DNA from: Marinicella sediminis | GTDB lineage: Bacteria; Pseudomonadota; Gammaproteobacteria; Xanthomonadales; Marinicellaceae | Direction: 5' to 3' | NCBI RefSeq assembly: GCF_002000055.1 | Contig: NZ_MVBD01000011.1 | Span: forward strand, 61,610-125,609 | Length of the DNA: 64,000 nucleotides | Shown: in pieces, positions 18,380 through 26,706 of the stretch | Layout of the letters: each line of letters starts with the position of its first letter | Numbering within the stretch: position 1 is the first letter of the stretch | Program-made: the position numbers and the translations under genes | Notes under the pieces: model-generated | The model's database searches: none | Told to the model about the DNA's origin: nothing | What the model saw: only the letters and a program-made list of their open reading frames with translations

Positions 18380-19282
18380 ATGTTAAAAATATTTATTTTA
18401 TGCCTTTCGACGCTTCAAATTTTCATCAATGGTGACGATTTTTCAACAGGGCAACCCTTATTTGAGGAAGTGGTGAAACTAAAGAATCTGGAATTACTGG
18501 ATCGTGTCATCGATGGTGAGCCTTTCTTAGCGGTCAATTCAGAATTAATGGTTTCTGTACCGCCCTGGATGGTGTCCATTGTGAATGAGCGAGGTGCGGT
18601 GTTGTGTTCAGGTGGTTTGTTGAATTCTCAGTGGATGGTCACCGCTGAGCATTGTCTGTTGAATAATCAGTATCTTGTCAGGTACAAACATACGGTTAAA
18701 CCCATATTGGATGGGTTGACTGTAGTTTCCTGGAAGCCTGATTCCAAACACACCCATCCATTGCGAGAGTGTACTTTTGGAAATGAATACGATTTGAAGT
18801 TGGTGCAGGTTGCAACAGTTGAATCCGATGGGTATTTACAATTTCAGTCAAACATGACTGAATCACTTGATGATGGCCATACCTTATTGACAGCAGCATA
18901 TCCTAAAAACATCCCACGGAAAATGACATTGGAAAAGATTGACGAACCCAGTCAGGAATTGCGGACATCTTGCGGATATCAAAACTTTCAAGCAGCAGAT
19001 TTGTACTTTTCCACCAAGGATGGAGTGATTTGCAAAACCGACAGTGGGGGTGTGGTGGTCAATGGAGAAAACAAGCTGACAGCATTGATCAGTCAGGCAT
19101 GTGATGTGAATGCCAGTCCAGACGGAGAAGATGTTGAACTATGTGAACAGTTTTCAAACATCACCAGAACCCAACCCTTCACTGCAGAATTGATTGAACA
19201 AATCCAGGAGATTATTGGTTTTTATGAAAATGGTGCAGCTACTGAAAGCGGGGCGTTTTGCAAAGAGGTGTTCAGTGGCTGA
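18380..19282 (+). CDS. Secreted trypsin-like serine protease (S1 family, divergent)
   Basis: The start at 18380 follows GAGGAG and gives a signal peptide (MLKIFILCLSTLQIFINGD); the longer frame from 18296 would overlap paralogue B. The 300-residue product has the S1 triad: His in TAEHCLL (TAAHC variant), Asp in NEYDLKLVQV and Ser in TDSGGVVV (GDSGG variant). CSGGLLNSQWMVTAEHC is typical S1. Both active-site motifs depart by one residue from consensus, so activity is likely but specificity is unclear. It is the last gene of the run and could process the tailed proteins or CHAT after export, which is speculation. Confidence 0.85.
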   Translation: MLKIFILCLSTLQIFINGDDFSTGQPLFEEVVKLKNLELLDRVIDGEPFLAVNSELMVSVPPWMVSIVNERGAVLCSGGLLNSQWMVTAEHCLLNNQYLVRYKHTVKPILDGLTVVSWKPDSKHTHPLRECTFGNEYDLKLVQVATVESDGYLQFQSNMTESLDDGHTLLTAAYPKNIPRKMTLEKIDEPSQELRTSCGYQNFQAADLYFSTKDGVICKTDSGGVVVNGENKLTALISQACDVNASPDGEDVELCEQFSNITRTQPFTAELIEQIQEIIGFYENGAATESGAFCKEVFSG

Positions 19283-19321
19283 CACAAATTGAAACATGCC
19301 GTTTAACGCAAAGCCAGAATG

Positions 19322-19352
19322 AAAAAAGGCCGCATCAAGCGGCCTATTTTTA
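19322..19352. terminator. Bidirectional intrinsic terminator
   Basis: AGGCCGC, loop ATCAA and GCGGCCT, flanked by A6 on the left and ATTTTT on the right. It serves the convergent trypsin-like gene and the fadA-type gene. Confidence 0.85.
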
Positions 19353-19370
19353 CAGCTCTGAAGGGCTGGG

Positions 19371-20555
19371 TTACAGCGCTTCGATGATGCCGGCGGCACC
19401 CATGCCGGTGCCAATACACATGGTGACCATGCCGTATTTGCCACCAGTGCGGCGCAGGCCGTGGATGGCGGTGGCAGCACGACAGGCGCCGGTGGCACCC
19501 AGCGGGTGACCCAGGGCGATCGCGCCGCCATTGGGGTTGACCTTTTCCGGGTTCAGGCCTAATTCGCCAATCACTGCCAGAGATTGTGCAGCAAAAGCTT
19601 CGTTCAGCTCAATCCAGTCCAGATCATCCTGCTTGATGCCAGTCAGACTCAGCACTTTGGGGATGGCCTTGATCGGGCCGATGCCCATGATTTCAGGTGG
19701 TACACCAGCGACCGAGAAGCCATGGAACACAGCGATTGGTGTCAGGTTGTCACGTTTCAACACTTCTTCGTTGACCAGTAACAGCGCTCCGGCGCCATCT
19801 GACATTTGTGATGAGTTACCTGCGGTCACTGAACCACCCATGCGGAACACCGGGCGCAATTTATTCAGCACTTCTTCTGAAGAACCAGGCCGTGGACCTT
19901 CATCCCTGTCTGCCACACGGGTGTGGACGGTGTGTCCGGCGTTGCTCAAGTCAGGTTGTTTGCTGGTGATTTCTACAGGAATGATCTCATCATCGAAATG
20001 ACCATTTTGAATGGCATTGATTGCCCTGTTATGTGATTCAACGGCAAACCTGTCCTGATCTTCTCGGGAGACATTCCACTGTTCGGCGACTTTTTCTGCG
20101 GTGATGCCCATGCCGTAAGCAATGGCCACCTGGTCGTCTTCAAAGACGGCTGGATTCATGGCGATTTTATGACCCATCATCGGCACCATACTCATGCTTT
20201 CAGTGCCACCAGCGATGGCTGCTTCCATTTGTCCGGTGGCGATTTGCTGGGCCGCGATGGCCACGGCCTGGATGCCTGATGAACAAAAGCGGTTGATGGT
20301 CATTGCTGGTACACTTTCCGGTAAACCGGCGAGCAGGGCAGCAATTCTCGCCACGTTCATGCCTTGTTCGGCTTCCGGCATGGCACAGCCGATCACCACA
20401 TCACCAATGGTTTGTGGATCAAAGGACGGGTTGCGGCCGATGATTTCTGACAAACAACGGGCCAGCAGGTCATCGGGACGGGTTTTGTTGAACATGCCTC
20501 TTGGCGCTTTACCAATAGGGGTTCTGACAGCTTCTACAATATATACTGGTTTCAT
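19371..20555 (-). CDS. fadA: Acetyl-CoA C-acyltransferase (thiolase, FadA type)
   Basis: A 394-residue thiolase catalysing the last step of beta-oxidation, cleavage of 3-ketoacyl-CoA by CoA. The acyl-accepting Cys is in NRFCSSGIQAVA (about residue 88), the GHPLGATGAC histidine near 350 and the second Cys in MCIGTGMGAA near 380; all are intact. The start has AGGAG upstream. It is the last gene of the operon PsrA-like/FadE-like/FadN-type/FadA, 13 bp after the multifunctional enzyme. It probably works with that enzyme as a trifunctional complex. Confidence 0.95.
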   Translation of the reverse strand: MKPVYIVEAVRTPIGKAPRGMFNKTRPDDLLARCLSEIIGRNPSFDPQTIGDVVIGCAMPEAEQGMNVARIAALLAGLPESVPAMTINRFCSSGIQAVAIAAQQIATGQMEAAIAGGTESMSMVPMMGHKIAMNPAVFEDDQVAIAYGMGITAEKVAEQWNVSREDQDRFAVESHNRAINAIQNGHFDDEIIPVEITSKQPDLSNAGHTVHTRVADRDEGPRPGSSEEVLNKLRPVFRMGGSVTAGNSSQMSDGAGALLLVNEEVLKRDNLTPIAVFHGFSVAGVPPEIMGIGPIKAIPKVLSLTGIKQDDLDWIELNEAFAAQSLAVIGELGLNPEKVNPNGGAIALGHPLGATGACRAATAIHGLRRTGGKYGMVTMCIGTGMGAAGIIEAL

Positions 20556-20568
20556 AAGTTAACTCCTA

Positions 20569-22935
20569 TCAGTTTCTCAAAGGTTTGCCGGTTTTCAGGG
20601 TGTGCTCAATGCGGGCCAGGGTCTTGGGCATTTGGATCAGTTCCATGAAGTATTTTCGCTCCAGGTCGAGCAGGTATTGCTCATTGACCAGCGAGCCGGC
20701 ATCCACATAACCACCACACATCACGATGGCGATGCGTTTGGCGATTTCGTAATCATGCTCAGAAATCATGTGGCCTTCGAGCATGTTGGCGAGGATCATT
20801 TCCATGTTGGCGATACCAGGTTCGCCAGCCACTGGAATGTTTTGTTCATTGGCTGGTGGGACATATCCTTTGTCATGCAGGTAGTTGACTTTGGCTTTGG
20901 CCACATAAAGGATTTCATGCGGGTTGAAAACCACTTCGGTGTCAGCTTTAAGGAAACCGATTTCCTTGGCTTCAAGGGCACTGCCGGCCACTGCGGCCAT
21001 GGCCACTTTCTTGAAGTAATGTTCAAGCATTGGATACAGATCCTTGCCAAATGTTTCTTTGGCGGTGCGGCGGGCGATTTCTTTCAAACCACCTCCGGCA
21101 GGCAGCAATCCAACACCGGCCTCCACCAGACCAATATAAGTCTCAAAGGCGGCAACCACAGAGGTGGCGCTCATGGAAAATTCACAACCACCGCCCAGGG
21201 CCATGCCACGGGTTGCCAGCACAGTTGGTACCGCGCTGAAACGCAGGGTTTGTGAGGTTTGTTGGAAGAAGTCCACCGATTGGGTGACCGCATCTACCTG
21301 GCCATCAGCAATTGCCATGGCGGCTGGAGCCAGGTTGGCGCCCAGCGTAAAGGGTTCTTCGGTTTGCCAAACAATCAGCCCTTTGAAGTCTTTCTCTGCA
21401 ATGGCCACGGCTTTGCGCAGACCTTTAAGTACGCCTTCGGCGATGATGTGTTTCTTGGTTTTGAAACTGGCAATGGCAATCTCATCACCCTGATGCCAAA
21501 TACGGATGTCATCATCTTCAAACAGGGTTTCACCATAGTCTGCTTGCTCTGAAATCAGACGGTCCGGAAACAGCTGTCGTTGATAAACCGGAGCCGCAGA
21601 ACGTGGTTTGAAACTGTCGTCGGCCGCCGAGTATGAACCTTCAGGACCATGTGCGCCGTCCACTTTCATCACCCATGCAGGCAGAGCTGATGAGGCCATG
21701 GTTTTACCGGCATCTATGTCATCTACGATCATGGCGACAATGCGGTTCCAGCCTGAAGCCTGCCAGGTTTCAAAAGGTCCCTGGCCATAACCAAAGCCCC
21801 AGCGAATGGCAAAATCAATGTCGCGGGCGGTGTCGGCAATGTGCTCCAGTTGGGTGGCGCAATAATGGAACAAATCGCGGAAAATGGACCACAGGAATTG
21901 TGCCTGTGGAGAATCTTTGAGTGCATGCAGTGCCACCAGGCGGTCCTGAGGTTGGCCTTTCTTCATGATTTCAATGACCTGAGGATCCAGTTCAGCATTT
22001 TGTGGCCGGTATTCACCTTTTTCGGTGTCTAACACCAGAATGTCGCGGCCTTTTTTCATGTATACACCGGCACCGGATTTTTGCCCCAATGCGCCTTTCT
22101 CAATCAGTGCCTGCATCCATGCAGGTTGATCAAAATGGGCATGCCACGGGTCATCAGGTAAGCCATTTTTCATGGTGTTGATGGTGTGTGCCAGGGTGTC
22201 CAGGCCTACCACATCAGCGGTTCGGAAGGTGGCGGACTTAGGTCTGCCGATCAAAACCCCGGTCAGGGCGTCAATGGTCTCAAACGGCAGGCCGAATTGA
22301 GCGCCATGATGCATGGTTGAGACGATTGAAAATACCCCAATGCGGTTGGCGATGAAGTTGGGGGTGTCTTTGGCAATGATGACACCTTTACCAACCACAG
22401 TGGTCAGCACCGCTTCCAGGTCATCGATGACCTGTTGATTGGTGTTGTCGGTGGGAATGATTTCCACCAGGTGCATGTAACGTGGTGGGTTAAAGAAATG
22501 TACCCCACAGAATTTTGACTGCAGCGATGCTGGCAGCACAGTGGCCAGCTCGTTGATGCTCAAGCCTGAAGTGTTGGTGGTGAAAATGGCATCTTCGCGG
22601 ATGTAGTCTTCCACCATGTCATACACAGATTTTTTGATGTCCATGCGCTCAGCCACTGCTTCAATGATCAGGTCTGCCTGTTTCAGCTTGTCCAGGTCAT
22701 CTTCATAATTGGCTGCTTCAACCAGTGACAACACGTCTTTGCTGCCTAATGGAGCCGGTTTGAGTTTTTTCAGGGTAGCCAGGGCGTTGTTGACAATACC
22801 GTTTTTAGGCCCTTCTTTGGCTGCCAGGTCAAAGAGGATGGCCGGAATACCGGCGTTGGCGAAATGGGCAGCGATTTGAGCCCCCATCACCCCGGCGCCC
22901 AGTATGGCCACTTTTTTGATGTTTTTAGTTTTCAT
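20569..22935 (-). CDS. 3-hydroxyacyl-CoA dehydrogenase/enoyl-CoA hydratase (FadN/FadB-like)
   Basis: A 788-residue multifunctional beta-oxidation enzyme in the order dehydrogenase then hydratase, which is the FadN order and opposite to classical FadB. The NAD-binding site is VAILGAGVMGAQIAAHFANAG at the start, HFFNPPRYMHLVEII is the dehydrogenase catalytic histidine region, and the hydratase part has ATRGMALGGGCEFSMS with the oxyanion glycines and VEAGVGLLPAGGG. It overlaps the end of the FadE-like gene by 11 bp and precedes fadA, so the operon is tight. It should convert enoyl-CoA to 3-ketoacyl-CoA for the thiolase. Confidence 0.92.
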   Translation of the reverse strand: MKTKNIKKVAILGAGVMGAQIAAHFANAGIPAILFDLAAKEGPKNGIVNNALATLKKLKPAPLGSKDVLSLVEAANYEDDLDKLKQADLIIEAVAERMDIKKSVYDMVEDYIREDAIFTTNTSGLSINELATVLPASLQSKFCGVHFFNPPRYMHLVEIIPTDNTNQQVIDDLEAVLTTVVGKGVIIAKDTPNFIANRIGVFSIVSTMHHGAQFGLPFETIDALTGVLIGRPKSATFRTADVVGLDTLAHTINTMKNGLPDDPWHAHFDQPAWMQALIEKGALGQKSGAGVYMKKGRDILVLDTEKGEYRPQNAELDPQVIEIMKKGQPQDRLVALHALKDSPQAQFLWSIFRDLFHYCATQLEHIADTARDIDFAIRWGFGYGQGPFETWQASGWNRIVAMIVDDIDAGKTMASSALPAWVMKVDGAHGPEGSYSAADDSFKPRSAAPVYQRQLFPDRLISEQADYGETLFEDDDIRIWHQGDEIAIASFKTKKHIIAEGVLKGLRKAVAIAEKDFKGLIVWQTEEPFTLGANLAPAAMAIADGQVDAVTQSVDFFQQTSQTLRFSAVPTVLATRGMALGGGCEFSMSATSVVAAFETYIGLVEAGVGLLPAGGGLKEIARRTAKETFGKDLYPMLEHYFKKVAMAAVAGSALEAKEIGFLKADTEVVFNPHEILYVAKAKVNYLHDKGYVPPANEQNIPVAGEPGIANMEMILANMLEGHMISEHDYEIAKRIAIVMCGGYVDAGSLVNEQYLLDLERKYFMELIQMPKTLARIEHTLKTGKPLRN

Positions 22936-25258
22936 TGTGGTTTCCGAAATGGTTAATTAATTCAAGTTCGTGGATGGAATCGTAAGCGGTTCTGATTTGT
23001 TCAGCCTGTTCGACACTGATGATACCGGCGGCCAGGGTGCGATCAATCAGAACCTGATAGTTCTTGGTGGTCACGGCAAAACCGGTGGCATTGGTGACCG
23101 CATGTTCGATGTTATTGACTTCATTCAATTGTGCTGAAGCTTTGGAAATACGCGCCAGAATCTGATTGTTTTCGGCCAATTCTCTGACTTCTGCCATGTC
23201 CACCACGGTTTCATTGTGCTTGGTGGCAAAACTGGCCTGATGGAACGGTTTGCCAAAAGGGAAGATCATGATTTTCAACAACAGGGCAGAAAGCCTCCCG
23301 AAAGCACTGTTAACGGTCTGGTTGAGGTTTTTCTGACTCAGGTAAAAGCTGTCGCGCATGGATTGTTTCAGGATGAATTTGGTGTTGTCGTCGTTGTCTC
23401 CGTCGAGGTATTGTCGCAACACCGCCATTTGGATCAACAATTGTTGATTACATTGTGCCAGATAGCCTGTGAACTCGGTGTTGTTTTCCTCTTTGAGAGA
23501 CCATTTTATCAGCGCCAGGTCAGCTATGAATGCAAAGCTGCTGCTCATCCTTCTGACCAGGTTTTTGTGCTTGGATTTGCGCCAGATAAAACGGCCCATC
23601 CAGGATGTGCGAAAAGCGTACACCCAGACCCGAGCACAGTTATGCATGATGAACGCCAGGTGTTTGAACAGCAAGTAGTCCATGGCTTTGATATCGACAC
23701 CAGGTTTGCTCAGTACCGCCACTTCTTTGGCATACCAGGGATGGGCTGACAATGCGACTTTTTTCATCAATGGTAACTGGTTGATTTCATGACTGTTGCC
23801 ATCCAGTTCCATACTCAGGTGTTTGACCCGGAAATATTGATTGAGGTTGTTCTCGCTTTTGATCTGGTGGGCGTTTGAGCCCAGGATGGTGCGTAACCAG
23901 GTCAGTTGATGCAGACTGATGTCAAAAATGGAGTTTTTAAACAGGATGTTGGTATAGCTCATCAATTGGGCATCACCGTTGATCAGTGCCATCTGTTGGA
24001 TATTGATCAGCCTTTGCCGGTGGCTGAATTGTCGGTTGAGTTGTTTTCGGACCAGTTTGTAGTTCAGCAGTGCTCTGGAGTTTTGTTTTTTGATGTGTGC
24101 AAAGAACCAGGAAATGAAGGCGGTGCTGTCATGCACCGGCCGGGAAACAGCGGCTGGCCAGATACTGGCAGCTGATGCTTGCTTTTCATACATTTGCCGG
24201 ATTCCCATGTCCAGGTTTTTGAAGCCACCGACAATTTGGCTGAGTGGAATAAAAATGTCTTTTGCCGAACAACTGTAGTAATGAAACAAGCCTTTATAAG
24301 CCACATTGCCCTGTTTGATTTCGATGCGATCCTGATCTGCATCCAGGATGCACAAAACGGTTCCCAGGCGGGTTCGCTCGCTCAGTTCGTTGGCAAAGTC
24401 TGTGAGGTTGACAGCGAGATAGAAGACCGAAGATTCGGCGGTACCCAACATGATGATGTCGGTAAAACTCAGTCGGATCCCGTGAACTGATCCGTCCTGA
24501 TGACTTTCTATGTCAACCCTTCCTTCAATGGAAGATTTGCCGCTTTCCAGCAATTCATACAAAAAGGTGGTGTTTAAAAAGGGTTGTTTTTCACCCGCAG
24601 AAAAGGCTGGCAGGTAAACGCGTTTTTGTTCTTTGGTGCCATTTTTATGAATGATGCTGATCACCGACTCGGTGTTGACTATGCCAATCAAAGATGCCAG
24701 CAGCGGATCCAGTTGCGCAATGCGGTTGAGGACATAAGACATTTCCTGGCGATTAAATCCCTCGCCACCATAATTCCGGTCTACGGTCAAACCAGTATAT
24801 TGACTCGCTTTGATGGATTGTCTGAACGAGACCACGTTGTCGTGTTTGTGTTTGAGAATCTGATCAGCAAATTTTTTCGCCGCGCTGGATACCGGATTTT
24901 GTTCAGCTGGCTTGAATTTAAAGTTGGGGTTGCCATTGTAAATTGATTTTTCAAAATCAGTGACCAACCAGCCGTCATCAATTTGTTGGAAGCGTTGCCA
25001 GTTGATGCGGTCTTTGGCATTGAAAATACGCAGTATGGGCAAGGTGATGAACAACATGCGGATGTAGCGGATGTTGCCTATGATGATGATGTTCAATAAC
25101 AGAAACAGGGTGATGATGCCCTGGGTGTTGGTGATGAACTGCAGCTTATAGTAAACAAATGGGGTCAGAAACCACAGTACAGACAGTAACCAGAACGGCA
25201 ACAGGTAGAATGCATGTACCAGGCCGAGAAGAAATAAAGTCAGTAAATATACGGTCAT
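22925..25258 (-). CDS. Divergent FadE-like acyl-CoA dehydrogenase homologue, membrane anchored
   Basis: A 777-residue protein of FadE length and layout: two to three N-terminal membrane helices (to about residue 75), an acyl-CoA dehydrogenase N-domain (GLTVDRNYGGEGFNRQEM, GTKEQKRVYLPAFSAGEKQPF) and a long helical C-terminal part in the position of DUF1974. The usual FAD/substrate motif (T-E/S-P-x-A-G-S-D) that should follow the KQPF strand is replaced by NTTFLYELLESGKSS, and I cannot find the normal catalytic-glutamate region. Thus it may be an inactive or re-purposed homologue. It shares a 4-bp ATGA overlap with the regulator gene and an 11-bp overlap with the FadN-type gene. The true first-step dehydrogenase may lie elsewhere. 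Confidence 0.75.
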   Translation of the reverse strand: MTVYLLTLFLLGLVHAFYLLPFWLLSVLWFLTPFVYYKLQFITNTQGIITLFLLLNIIIIGNIRYIRMLFITLPILRIFNAKDRINWQRFQQIDDGWLVTDFEKSIYNGNPNFKFKPAEQNPVSSAAKKFADQILKHKHDNVVSFRQSIKASQYTGLTVDRNYGGEGFNRQEMSYVLNRIAQLDPLLASLIGIVNTESVISIIHKNGTKEQKRVYLPAFSAGEKQPFLNTTFLYELLESGKSSIEGRVDIESHQDGSVHGIRLSFTDIIMLGTAESSVFYLAVNLTDFANELSERTRLGTVLCILDADQDRIEIKQGNVAYKGLFHYYSCSAKDIFIPLSQIVGGFKNLDMGIRQMYEKQASAASIWPAAVSRPVHDSTAFISWFFAHIKKQNSRALLNYKLVRKQLNRQFSHRQRLINIQQMALINGDAQLMSYTNILFKNSIFDISLHQLTWLRTILGSNAHQIKSENNLNQYFRVKHLSMELDGNSHEINQLPLMKKVALSAHPWYAKEVAVLSKPGVDIKAMDYLLFKHLAFIMHNCARVWVYAFRTSWMGRFIWRKSKHKNLVRRMSSSFAFIADLALIKWSLKEENNTEFTGYLAQCNQQLLIQMAVLRQYLDGDNDDNTKFILKQSMRDSFYLSQKNLNQTVNSAFGRLSALLLKIMIFPFGKPFHQASFATKHNETVVDMAEVRELAENNQILARISKASAQLNEVNNIEHAVTNATGFAVTTKNYQVLIDRTLAAGIISVEQAEQIRTAYDSIHELELINHFGNHNEN

Positions 25259-25890
25259 TGAGCCGAAGGCTTGGTCAGTGAAGCCACGGCAAACTGGATC
25301 AGCTCCTCTACTGATTGATTGAAGTATTCGGCTTCCGGCATTTGTTTGGATAAACTTGAGGCGCCAAAATCACCCATGGTGTAAGTCAAAGCTCCAATGA
25401 TGAAGTGAAAGCGCCAGAAGATGGTTTGTCTGGGTAAATGCGGGCAAGCCAGGTGAATCGCTTCGGCGAATTCTTTGATGATCGGGGTGTAGCGGGTGGC
25501 CAGCAACTCGTGCAAAGATTCGCTTTGCTCGGCATAAGCCCGGGCCAACACTTTCATGAAAACCTTTCCGCCCTGGTGGCGATCATTGATCATGTACAGC
25601 GCCGGGGCTATGAAAGCGTGTAGTATTTGTTCAAGGTTGCAGGTTTGCTGGCTGTCACCCTGATTGAGGTCGTGCAGCATTTTTTCCCTGACTTGAAAAA
25701 GGTTGTTCAGTCGTCGTTCCAACACCTGGTTAATCAGCTGCTGCTTATTGCCAAAATGATAATTAATGGCGGCCAGATTGGTGTGAGCCTGCTGACTGAT
25801 TTTACGAATAGACAGCTCTGCAAAGCCGTTTTCGGCGATCAGTTTTTCCGTGCTGTTGAGGATGCGTTCCTTGGTAGATAGCGTGGTCAT
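25255..25890 (-). CDS. TetR family regulator, PsrA-like fatty-acid sensor
   Basis: A 211-residue TetR protein. The N-terminal HTH (ILNSTEKLIAENGFAELSIRKISQQAHTNLAAINYHFGNKQQL, here quoted only as the span at residues 9-51) and the ligand-domain piece IFWRFHFIIGALTYTMG resemble Pseudomonas PsrA closely. PsrA-type proteins repress beta-oxidation genes until long-chain acyl effectors bind. It is the first gene of the operon and a CAAAC-N4-GTTT site lies at its promoter, consistent with autoregulation. The naming as PsrA-like is from recalled sequence, not a search. Confidence 0.82.
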   Translation of the reverse strand: MTTLSTKERILNSTEKLIAENGFAELSIRKISQQAHTNLAAINYHFGNKQQLINQVLERRLNNLFQVREKMLHDLNQGDSQQTCNLEQILHAFIAPALYMINDRHQGGKVFMKVLARAYAEQSESLHELLATRYTPIIKEFAEAIHLACPHLPRQTIFWRFHFIIGALTYTMGDFGASSLSKQMPEAEYFNQSVEELIQFAVASLTKPSAQ

Positions 25891-25920
25891 AAATTACGAC
25901 TGATTTGTTTTGATGCAGGC

Positions 25921-25967
25921 ATTTTATAGGAGATGTCAGGGCATGGCAATTCAAACGGTTGTTTTAA
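25921..25967 (-). promoter_or_regulatory. Promoter with PsrA-like operator for the beta-oxidation operon
   Basis: On the minus strand, TTGCCA (25944-25949), a 17-nt spacer and TAAAAT (25921-25926). The motif TTAAAACAACCGTTTGAA (25950-25967) abuts the -35 box; its core reads CAAAC-GGTT-GTTT on the plus strand, which fits the published PsrA pattern (G/C)AAAC-N2-4-GTTT(G/C) except for the last base. Confidence 0.6.
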
Positions 25968-26093
25968 TTTTTTTCAGCCCAGAATGTTTCTGAGTCCGCA
26001 ACGTGCTCAGAATCTTGTGCTGGGCGATGCTGACTGACTGTCAGAAGTGCTGTGATCAGGGCGCTGTAAGCGGGTAAAAAACGTTAATTGCGG

Positions 26094-26122
26094 TTCCTTA
26101 TAAACCATAAAGTTGTTACAAT
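26094..26122 (+). promoter_or_regulatory. Candidate ndk promoter and 150-nt leader
   Basis: TTCCTT (26094-26099), 17-nt spacer, TACAAT (26117-26122), followed by a GC-rich GCGCGGG discriminator, about 150 nt before ndk. The rest of 25968-26270 holds no gene I can see; the bases before ndk are AT-rich and contain TGGAG as ribosome site. Confidence 0.4.
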
Positions 26123-26270
26123 GCGCGGGTTTTTTTGTGGTAAAGCCGGGGTTGTTCATCAACCGTTTGAAATCAGGCTTGATCACATGTTAAGAAGATT
26201 GTTTAAATATGCACGTAAATCTCAGATATTAAAAGAAAATCTTGATTTATGTACCCATTTGGAGTAAAAA

Positions 26271-26690
26271 ATGTCTAAAGAAAGAACTTTGTCAATCATT
26301 AAACCTGATGCTGTTGCGAAAAACGTCATTGGCCAGATTTACCAAAGATTTGAAGATGCAGGACTGAAAATCGTTGCTGCTAAAATGAAACACCTGAGTC
26401 AGGCAGAGGCTGAAGGTTTTTATGCTGTGCATAAAGAAAGACCTTTTTTTGGTGAATTGGTTGCGTTCATGACTTCAGGCCCGGTGATGATCCAGGTGCT
26501 GGAAGGTGACAATGCCATCAGTAAAAATCGCGACATCATGGGTGCCACCAATCCGAAAGAAGCGGCGGCCGGTACCATCAGGGCTGATTTTGCAGAAAGC
26601 ATTGATGCCAACGCTGTCCATGGTTCAGATGCGCCTGAAACAGCTGCTGTTGAGATTGCTTACTTCTTTTCTTCAATTGAATTGAATTAA
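26271..26690 (+). CDS. ndk: Nucleoside-diphosphate kinase
   Basis: A 139-residue enzyme that transfers the gamma phosphate between nucleoside di- and triphosphates in the cytoplasm. It starts [15 protein letters not shown] (KPDAV is the family opening), and carries [14 protein letters not shown] and the phospho-histidine in [10 protein letters not shown] near residue 116. The length is normal. A TTGGAG ribosome site lies before the ATG. It is followed 16 bp later by rlmN, a usual gammaproteobacterial neighbour order (ndk-rlmN-pilF-rodZ). Confidence 0.97.
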   Translation: MSKERTLSIIKPDAVAKNVIGQIYQRFEDAGLKIVAAKMKHLSQAEAEGFYAVHKERPFFGELVAFMTSGPVMIQVLEGDNAISKNRDIMGATNPKEAAAGTIRADFAESIDANAVHGSDAPETAAVEIAYFFSSIELN

Positions 26691-26706
26691 TCAGACACGA
26701 AATAAA

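Noticed and set aside
20602..21255. 217-codon plus-strand frame inside the FadN-type gene
   Set aside because: No start context; His/Phe-rich translation typical of antisense to a multifunctional enzyme.
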